DNA from: Gammaproteobacteria bacterium | GTDB taxonomy: Bacteria; Pseudomonadota; Gammaproteobacteria; Steroidobacterales; JACDCP01 | Direction: 5' to 3' | NCBI GenBank assembly: GCA_013817465.1 | Contig: JACDCP010000077.1 | Span: 1 to 11,454, forward strand | DNA length: 11,454 nt | In this document: positions 7,076 through 11,454 of the stretch, piece by piece | Layout: each line of letters starts with the position of its first letter | Position numbering within the stretch: the first letter of the stretch is position 1 | Program-made: the position numbers and the translations under genes | Notes under the pieces: model-generated | The model's input: the letters and a program-made list of their open reading frames with translations, nothing else | Told to the model about the DNA's origin: nothing | Database searches by the model: none

Positions 7076-7090
7076 GCAACTTGCGTGCCA
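7076..7090 (-). promoter_or_regulatory. Sigma-54 (-24/-12) promoter for the diiron oxidase operon
   Basis: On the minus strand the sequence reads CTGGCACGCAAGTTGCC: TGGCAC (7090-7085), five bases, TTGC (7079-7076). It matches the RpoN consensus YTGGCACG-N4-TTGC at every consensus position except the weakly conserved base after TTGC. Predicted transcription start is about 7064, giving a leader of about 55 bases before the ATG at 7009. An enhancer-binding activator would be needed; its site would fall within the histidine-kinase remnant. Confidence 0.75.
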
Positions 7091-7117
7091 GAACCGCGGC
7101 CGCGTTTTTGAAATTGC

Positions 7118-7377
7118 TTGTTCCTTGCGCAGCGGCAGCTCGACGACGAAATGCGCGCCGCCCGATGGCTGATTTTCGACCCGCACCGCGCCACTGAGAT
7201 CTCGACGAAACGGTGGACGAGGCTCAAACCGAGCCCTGTACCTCCGTCACAGCGGCAGGTCGAGAAGAATGGATCGAAGACCTTGTCGATGATGGCTTCG
7301 GGTACTCCGGGACCGTTGTCGCGGACGTGTACGACGATCCGGTCCTCGCCGTCGGGCCGGTCCGTCGGGTTCGTCCG
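7118..7377 (-). pseudogene. Histidine kinase C-terminal (HATPase) remnant, frameshifted
   Basis: From 7377 the minus strand reads DRIVVHVRDNGPGVPEAI, DKVFDPFFST and GTGLGLSLVHRFVEIS, the G1, F and G2 boxes of a sensor histidine-kinase ATP-binding domain. The frame is then lost by what looks like a single missing base (ATCTCAGTGGCG instead of ATCTCAGGTGGCG). The expected ending GAVRVENQPSGGAHFVVELP continues in another frame. The N box, dimerisation domain and sensor part are absent: an in-frame stop lies at 7380-7378, and other sequence follows. The restored frame has no stop of its own and runs into the diiron oxidase frame. The fragment resembles NtrB-type kinases that pair with sigma-54 activators, but that subtype is a guess. 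It is not functional. Confidence 0.75.
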
Positions 7378-7401
7378 CTATGCCGCGCCGGGCCCGGCCG
7401 G

Positions 7402-7407
7402 TATGAT
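7402..7407 (+). promoter_or_regulatory. Possible -10 element giving a leaderless mscS transcript
   Basis: TATGAT ends eight bases before the ATG at 7416, and no Shine-Dalgarno sequence is visible there. A start site seven bases downstream would place the 5' end of the message at or next to the start codon. No good -35 hexamer stands at the usual distance, so this is tentative. Confidence 0.3.
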
Positions 7408-7415
7408 CGCGGCCC

Positions 7416-8294
7416 ATGCGCCTCAGCGAATGGATTGCCGCCAATACCAGCCTGCCGGTGCGCCTCGTCGCGATCGTCGTGCTGGTCGCGGCCGCGCATC
7501 TGCTCGTGATCGCCGTGCGAAGTTTCAGCGATCACCTGCTGGCCGAGCGGCGGCCTTACGAGATGCGCAAGCTAAAGTCGGTGACGAGCCTCGCGACGAG
7601 CGCAATCGTCTTCGTGCTTTACTTCGGCGCCATCGGCCTCGTGCTCTACGAGCTGGAAGTTTCGGTGGAGGCTTATTTCGGCAGTGCGGCCGTCGTCGGC
7701 CTGGCGGTCGGCTTCGGCTCCCAGGGCCTCGTGCAGGATGTCGTCACCGGGCTCACGCTGATCTTCTCGGACTTGTTCGATGTCGGCGAAATGGTCGAGA
7801 TCTCAGGTCAGTCCGGCATCGTGCGCAGCATCGGGCTGCGTTTCATCGTGCTGGAGAACGCGCTCGGCGCGGAGATCTTCATACCGAATCGCACGATCAC
7901 CAATGTCATCAATTATCCACGTGGCTACGTCCGCTGCCTGGTCGACGTCTCCCTGCCGAATGATCCGGCCGAGGCAAAAGAGGTCGAGCGGATCGTCATG
8001 CAGCTTTTCCCGACGGTAACCGAGCGGTTCCCCGGCATCCTGCTGGCGCCGCCTTCTGTAGAGGAGCGGGTCAAGACGAGCGCCGGCCGCGAATTCCTGC
8101 GCATCAAGTTCCGTCTCTGGCCGGGCCGCGGCGCACCGATCGAAACGACCTTCAAACAGGAGCTTCAGGAGGCGATCAAGGCCGTAGATGCCGACTATGG
8201 CGAATGGATGATCTCCGTGTACTACGAGGTGGAGAAGCAGACGCGGCGGCCGCAGGCATTGTGGTTCCGCAAGCGCTCACGTTCTTCGTCCTGA
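7416..8294 (+). CDS. MscS-family mechanosensitive ion channel
   Basis: The 292-residue protein has hydrophobic helices at about 14-36, 58-80 and 86-119. The third contains the pore-lining glycine/alanine pattern AAVVGLAVGFGSQGLVQDVV (91-110), followed by the MscS beta domain. The signature there runs FDVGEMVEISGQSGIVRSIG (121-140), then ENALGAEIFIPNRTITNVIN (147-166). A C-terminal alpha/beta region (170-275) and a basic tail complete the protein. The length is that of a small MscS channel with three membrane helices. It would form a heptamer in the inner membrane that opens under tension and releases solutes on hypo-osmotic shock. This fits a neighbourhood containing a trehalose synthase remnant and other stress-type genes. 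The start at ATG 7416 begins the conserved N-terminal helix; there is no visible ribosome-binding site. It is divergent from the diiron oxidase operon, with the kinase remnant between them. Confidence 0.9.
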   Translation: MRLSEWIAANTSLPVRLVAIVVLVAAAHLLVIAVRSFSDHLLAERRPYEMRKLKSVTSLATSAIVFVLYFGAIGLVLYELEVSVEAYFGSAAVVGLAVGFGSQGLVQDVVTGLTLIFSDLFDVGEMVEISGQSGIVRSIGLRFIVLENALGAEIFIPNRTITNVINYPRGYVRCLVDVSLPNDPAEAKEVERIVMQLFPTVTERFPGILLAPPSVEERVKTSAGREFLRIKFRLWPGRGAPIETTFKQELQEAIKAVDADYGEWMISVYYEVEKQTRRPQALWFRKRSRSSS

Positions 8295-8355
8295 TTCGTC
8301 GTTTTCCTGTACATCGCCAGCGGGACGGCTGGGCCTTCCTGACGAATCGATGGGG

Positions 8356-8370
8356 TGGCACGGATGTTGC
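8356..8370 (+). promoter_or_regulatory. Sigma-54 (-24/-12) promoter for the SDR gene
   Basis: TGGCACG at 8356-8362, four bases, TTGC at 8367-8370 followed by T: a full match to the TGGCACG-N4-TTGCW core of the RpoN consensus. The predicted start of transcription is about 8382, 35 bases before the ATG at 8417. That leaves room for the CGGAGA ribosome-binding site at 8405-8410. The element lies in the 122-base gap after mscS. Confidence 0.75.
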
Positions 8371-8416
8371 TTCGGATCCGACATCGCGCCAGATGCCGGG
8401 ACAACGGAGACAACTC

Positions 8417-9271
8417 ATGAACGGACGATTGATGGACAAGGTCACACTCATTACCGGCGCAGGCACCGGCATCGGCGAAGCCATCGCCTACAAGTTTGCG
8501 GCCGAAGGCGCGAAACTCCTGCTGAACGGGCTGCCCGGCGATCCGGTCGCCGATGTGGCCGACAAGGCACGCGAGCTCGGCGCGGACGTGGCGACCTGCA
8601 TCGCCGACATCGCCGAGGAGGATCATGCAAGGCGCTGCGTGCAGTCGGCCCTCGACACCTACGGCCGGCTCGACGTGCTGATCAACAATGCGGGCGTTTT
8701 TCCCGAGGTCAACGAGACGCAGGACTTTTCCGTCGACGCTTTCGACACGCTGCTGCGCTACAACGTGCGCAGCGCGTTTCTCATGACGCGTTACGCCCTG
8801 CCCCATCTCCAGGAAACACATGGCGTCATTGTTTCGGCGGGATCGGAAGCGGGATTCATCGGTCTGCCGCAGGCAGCCGTGTACGGCGGCACCAAGGCCT
8901 GGATGCATGGGTTCATGGAGGGCGTCGCTGTCGAGCAGGCGCAGTACGGCGTGCGCGCCAACTGCGTGAGCCCCGGCGCGGTCGACACCGCCTGGACGCA
9001 CAAGGAAACCGGGCCGATGGATGCGGAAATGGAGGACACCATGATCGCCGCCACGCCGCTCGGCCGGCGCGGCTCGCCGGAGGAAATCGCCAACGTCTAT
9101 GCGTTTCTGGCTTCCGACGAAGCGAGCTTCGTCACGGGCGCGCTGTATCTGGTGGATGGTGGAATCACCAAGGCCAAAGGCAGCGTCGGCAACAAGGTGC
9201 CGGAGTTCCTGCGCAAGCAGCCGCCGCAGCAATTCGACGAAAGGCATCGGCTGGACGGCCGCGCGGGCTGA
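8417..9271 (+). CDS. Short-chain dehydrogenase/reductase (SDR) family oxidoreductase
   Basis: The 284-residue protein is a classical SDR. It has the nucleotide-binding TGAGTGIG (13-20), an Asp at 64 contacting adenine, and NNAG (90-93). The catalytic set is Asn116, Ser143 (in VSAGSEAG), Tyr156 and Lys160 (YGGTK), with the usual 13-residue Ser-Tyr distance. NCVSPGAVDT (182-191) and FVTGALYLVDGG (238-249) complete the fold. All catalytic residues are present. After the normal end of the fold there is an unusual polar tail of about 30 residues (KAKGSVGNKVPEFLRKQPP and beyond). The substrate cannot be told; the end of the second strand (LLLNGLPG) lacks the acidic residue typical of NAD-specific enzymes. 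The ATG at 8417 is chosen over upstream in-frame codons because it has GGAG seven bases ahead, begins just before the fold, and lies 35 bases after a predicted sigma-54 transcription start. Confidence 0.9.
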   Translation: MNGRLMDKVTLITGAGTGIGEAIAYKFAAEGAKLLLNGLPGDPVADVADKARELGADVATCIADIAEEDHARRCVQSALDTYGRLDVLINNAGVFPEVNETQDFSVDAFDTLLRYNVRSAFLMTRYALPHLQETHGVIVSAGSEAGFIGLPQAAVYGGTKAWMHGFMEGVAVEQAQYGVRANCVSPGAVDTAWTHKETGPMDAEMEDTMIAATPLGRRGSPEEIANVYAFLASDEASFVTGALYLVDGGITKAKGSVGNKVPEFLRKQPPQQFDERHRLDGRAG

Positions 9272-9348
9272 CCGCAGTCAACAAACCAGGAGGTTTTGAC
9301 TCGCCTGACCGCGGCCGAATCAATTCGGCCTTGCAAGATGGCTGGAAA

Positions 9349-9404
9349 AGAAATGGGGACATTCCTGATTTTCCAGACGGAAAATCAGGAATGTCCCCAT
9401 TTCT
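9349..9404. repeat. Perfect 26-bp hairpin (AATGGGGACATTCC family, copy 2), possible bidirectional terminator
   Basis: Positions 9349-9374 pair perfectly with 9379-9404 around the tetraloop AGAC. The arm core AATGGGGACATTCCTGATTT is identical to that of the inverted repeat at 1718-1803. The hairpin lies between the convergent SDR and TPR-oxygenase genes, and its last base is the first base (plus strand) of the TPR-oxygenase stop codon. A stem this long in both transcripts could stop transcription or protect 3' ends, but there is no long U tract of the classical kind. Confidence 0.88.
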
Positions 9405-10771
9405 CATGCGGTGCCCGGCAGGACGTCGAAGGCGATGCTGATGCGCGGCTCTTCGCTCTCGAATGGAATCGTGCGGTGGTAATAATAGGAGGGAAACAGC
9501 AGCATCCCGCCTTCGCTCGGACAGATGCGGCGCGTCAGCGGCTCCGCGCGACAATGCAGGGAATCCGGCGACCTGCCGAACTCGATCCATCCGGCGTGAT
9601 CCACCGCTGACTCGCCGACGCAGCGCGGCAGGCGTACGTAATAAACGCCGCTCAACCAGCCCGCCGCGTGGATGTGCGGAATTTGATGCCCGCCGCTGTC
9701 CATGACGACTCCCCACGCAACAAGGCGCCACTCACGTAGCGGATAGCGCGCATACGGGTGCGCCGGATGCATCGGCAGATTCACCAGATAACGGCGTACG
9801 CCATCGACGATAAAGGACTCCAGCTCAGCGACCGGCCCTTTGTCACCACTCAACAGATCGCCTGTATGTGCCCCATGCCGCGTTGCTCTCCCCGCCGCAT
9901 CATGGCTCAGCGTCGGATGCCCGCGGGCGTGACGGGCGAGCGCATCGTTGAACGCGATGACACTATCGAACCCAGCCGGGCACGGGACATCCTCCTCCAC
10001 AACGTGGCGGTACAGATCGCGCAGCAACGACGGCTCGGGTCGTTCGTCCAATTCCTGCATGGCAACGAGCCGGTAAGCCAGCGCCGTGCGGTTCGCCGGC
10101 TCGATTGCAAGGCAACGCTCCAGCGCGTCGCGCGCCTCCTCTGCACGACCTGCTTCCAGGAGCGCTCCGCCTTTGAAACACCAGACATTCGCGGCGCCCG
10201 GCGTGAGCCGCTGCGCGCGGTCGAAAGCCTGCAGCGCTTGTTCCGGACGTTCCAGCGAACGCAGCGCGAGGCCCAGATTGACCATGGCCGGCGCGTAATC
10301 CGGATTGATCTCGAGCGCGCGGCCAAAAGCCTCCGCCGCCTCGGCGTGCCGGTCACCCTTGCGCAAGGCAAGCCCGAGATTGTTGCACGCCTCGGGGAAA
10401 TCCTCCCGCAGCGCGATCGCCTGGCGATAGGCGTCGACCGCCGCATCGATTTCGCCGAGGTCCTGCAGGGCATTGCCCAGATTATTGTTCGCTTCGGCAT
10501 AGCCCGGATGCAGCGCGATAGCTTCCCGGAACCGGTCCCGGGCCGCGCTGTGCCGGCCGCGGCGCTGGAGCAGGTTGCCGAGATTGAAATGTATCTGGGG
10601 TACATCCGGTCGCAGCGCGACGGCGCTCTCGTACGCGGACTGCGCCGCCTCGAGCTGCCCGGCGCTCGAAAGCAGGTTGCCAAGCCGATTCAGGGCATCG
10701 ACATCGCGAGGATCGAGGCGCAATCGCTCGCGATACGCGGCGAGCGCCTGGTTGATATCGGCGGAGCTCAC
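9404..10771 (-). CDS. TPR-repeat protein with C-terminal 2OG-Fe(II) oxygenase-like domain
   Basis: The 455-residue protein has about six tetratricopeptide repeats at residues 22-230, recognisable by recurring NLGNALxxLG and A-x4-A-x3-P patterns such as EANNNLGNALQDLGEIDAAV (93-112). The C-terminal part (about 315-455) resembles the putative 2OG-Fe(II) oxygenase family that often follows TPRs. Its motifs are HIHAAGWLSGVYYVRLP (366-382), GMLLFPSYYYHRTIPF (422-437) and EPRISIAFDVLP (441-452). The likely iron ligands are in the HIH motif (His366/His368) and His432, and Arg443 would hold 2-oxoglutarate; a classical HxD is not seen. It probably hydroxylates a protein or peptide presented by the TPR groove; the target is unknown. 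The start is a GTG (10771), with no clear Shine-Dalgarno sequence. A sulfotransferase-like gene lies upstream on the same strand, separated by 220 bases that contain a sigma-54-like element. Confidence 0.85.
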   Translation of the reverse strand: MSSADINQALAAYRERLRLDPRDVDALNRLGNLLSSAGQLEAAQSAYESAVALRPDVPQIHFNLGNLLQRRGRHSAARDRFREAIALHPGYAEANNNLGNALQDLGEIDAAVDAYRQAIALREDFPEACNNLGLALRKGDRHAEAAEAFGRALEINPDYAPAMVNLGLALRSLERPEQALQAFDRAQRLTPGAANVWCFKGGALLEAGRAEEARDALERCLAIEPANRTALAYRLVAMQELDERPEPSLLRDLYRHVVEEDVPCPAGFDSVIAFNDALARHARGHPTLSHDAAGRATRHGAHTGDLLSGDKGPVAELESFIVDGVRRYLVNLPMHPAHPYARYPLREWRLVAWGVVMDSGGHQIPHIHAAGWLSGVYYVRLPRCVGESAVDHAGWIEFGRSPDSLHCRAEPLTRRICPSEGGMLLFPSYYYHRTIPFESEEPRISIAFDVLPGTA

Positions 10772-10822
10772 GCCGCTATCGTATCAGGCCGGCTGATTTC
10801 GTACGTAGCGGAGAATCCTCTC

Positions 10823-10837
10823 GCAATACTTGTGCCC
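10823..10837 (-). promoter_or_regulatory. Weak sigma-54-like element upstream of the TPR-oxygenase gene
   Basis: The minus strand reads GGGCAC (10837-10832), five bases, TTGC (10826-10823), followed by G. The GG and GC doublets and their spacing are right; the T before GG is replaced by G. A start near 10811 would leave about 40 bases before the GTG at 10771. It is the weakest of the four such elements in this window. Confidence 0.45.
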
Positions 10838-10953
10838 GGAGGTGAACTTCATGCCATCTTTCTCCGCGACGATGCGCGCAGGTTTCCGCCCACGCTGCAG
10901 CGAACCTGTTCGACGACGCTGACCATTGAGAACACCCGCCAAAGAGATGCCGG

Positions 10954-10987
10954 AACAGGTGCCCGGCACCTGAACCCGGCACCTGTT
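10954..10987. repeat. Palindromic repeat with two competing stems (AGGTGCC/GGCACCT)
   Basis: The left arm AACAGGTGCC (10954-10963) can pair over eight bases with GGCACCTG at 10965-10972, or over ten bases with GGCACCTGTT at 10978-10987. The unit starts five bases beyond the stop codon of the sulfotransferase-like gene. As an RNA hairpin it could terminate or stabilise that transcript. It belongs to a different family from the two AATGGGGACATTCC palindromes. Confidence 0.7.
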
Positions 10988-10991
10988 TTCA

Positions 10992-11454
10992 TCAAGCCGC
11001 GACGCGCTTGACGAGCAGGGCAAACTGGCCGTGGCGAGTGCAGATTGACTCTGCCCATTGGATGCCGGCGGCGATTTCGCTCCCGTATGCACGGCGGGAT
11101 TCGTCGAGCATGCGCTCACGCGCTTGCGCGTCGTAGGGCTGCCCTGTCAGCTTGGAGTACTGGCCGGTCGTCGCCGGATCGAGGACGCGATCCAGTGTCT
11201 GAGCATCGATACCGCGGCTGAGAAAAGCAGCGATCTCTGGCAGCCGCACGCAGCTGTTCGCGAGGAACCCGTCGAACTCCACTGCAAGCACGCGCCCGGA
11301 AAAGGTCGCCGCGGCAACCGCGAGCTCCCGCATCTGCACGAGCCATACGAGGGCTGCTTTGCGCGCATCATTCAACTCCAGCCGCTCCTCCGAGCCCACG
11401 AGCGCCTGGAAATCCCCAAGCCGCGAATCTTCCACGGCTTGCTGCGTTTCGGTG
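10992..11454 (-). CDS. Sulfotransferase family protein, C-terminal part (partial at window edge)
   Basis: The frame is open from the window edge to the stop at 10992, so the gene begins outside; the GTG at 11435 is probably internal. The visible 154 residues contain VLAVEFDGFLANSCVRLPEI, the helix-strand element that in sulfotransferases precedes the C-terminal helices. After it come GQYSKLTGQPYDAQARERML and SEIAAGIQWAE, which match the rYSK...Y...R.. and EI..G..W patterns of bacterial PAPS-dependent sulfotransferase-like proteins. The 5'-phosphosulfate loop would lie in the missing N-terminal part, so activity cannot be judged. The gene precedes the TPR-2OG oxygenase on the same strand. The assignment rests on the C-terminal pattern only and is moderately sure. 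Confidence 0.65.
   Translation of the reverse strand, partial: TETQQAVEDSRLGDFQALVGSEERLELNDARKAALVWLVQMRELAVAAATFSGRVLAVEFDGFLANSCVRLPEIAAFLSRGIDAQTLDRVLDPATTGQYSKLTGQPYDAQARERMLDESRRAYGSEIAAGIQWAESICTRHGQFALLVKRVAA

Noticed and set aside
7010..7186. N-terminal extension of the diiron oxidase to a GTG at 7186
   Set aside because: The extra 59 residues encode the tail of a histidine kinase (VENQPSGGAHFVVELP), and a sigma-54 promoter lies within them, so translation from 7186 is unlikely.
8204..8416. Extension of the SDR frame upstream to 8204
   Set aside because: It overlaps the end of mscS and the sigma-54 element, and the ATG at 8417 has a good ribosome-binding site just before the fold begins.
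10772..10800. TACGAT six bases before the GTG of the TPR gene as a -10 box for a leaderless transcript
   Set aside because: There is no -35 sequence, and the sigma-54-like element at 10823-10837 gives an equally plausible start with a normal leader.
10784..10852. 22-residue frame MKFTSGHKYCERILRYVRNQ.. with a GGAGA eight bases upstream, before the TPR-oxygenase gene
   Set aside because: It spans the sigma-54-like element at 10823-10837 and has no recognisable relatives; it could be the end of a lost gene, but the sequence alone does not support a CDS.
9349..10987. The palindromes as a CRISPR array
   Set aside because: The repeats are isolated, differ in interior length and sequence, and show no regular spacers or cas genes.

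Overview
The window is GC-rich and densely packed with genes on both strands. Its codon use, short intergenic gaps and two families of palindromic repeats (AATGGGGACATTCCTGATTT arms; AGGTGCC/GGCACCT arms) suggest a high-GC proteobacterium, most likely a gammaproteobacterium of the Xanthomonadales/Nevskiales/Steroidobacter kind. That placement is inference. The content looks like a stress or accessory island: glycan and trehalose enzymes, small membrane proteins, an oxidoreductase, and an oxygenase-centred biosynthetic operon, with two decayed genes among them.

Layout. Positions 1-1523 (minus) hold a family-4 glycosyltransferase followed by the 5' part of an amylo-alpha-1,6-glucosidase-like glycogen debranching protein that runs off the window. 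Positions 1524-1879 are a divergent intergenic region with a perfect 27-bp-stem inverted repeat and a sigma-54-type promoter. Positions 1880-3002 (plus) are a family-20 trehalose-6-phosphate synthase gene that has lost its middle (about 150 codons) and its reading frame. Positions 3085-3555 (plus) encode a DUF2231 four-helix membrane protein. Positions 3573-7009 (minus) form a tight three-gene operon, transcribed in the order heme-oxygenase-like diiron oxidase (HDO), HemK-like methyltransferase with an NPPY motif, PurD-like ATP-grasp ligase. A textbook -24/-12 promoter lies upstream of it. Positions 7118-7377 (minus) carry a frameshifted histidine-kinase C-terminus. Positions 7416-8294 (plus) encode an MscS-type channel. 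Positions 8417-9271 (plus) encode a short-chain dehydrogenase with its own -24/-12 promoter. A 26-bp perfect hairpin separates it from a convergent TPR plus 2OG-Fe(II) oxygenase gene (9404-10771, minus). At the right edge is the C-terminal part of a sulfotransferase-like protein (10992 to the end, minus).

Two things stand out. First, the HDO-methyltransferase-PurD-like operon has the parts of an uncharacterised small-molecule pathway: an amide-forming ligase, an N- or O-methyltransferase, and a diiron N- or C-oxidising enzyme whose six recognisable metal ligands are all present. Second, four separate transcription units (the otsA remnant, the HDO operon, the SDR gene, and more weakly the TPR-oxygenase gene) each have a GG-N10-GC sigma-54-type element 28 to 55 bases before the start of their coding region, in the right orientation. 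This implies coordinated RpoN control of the island. The nearby histidine-kinase remnant could be the relic of a sensor, but that link is speculative.
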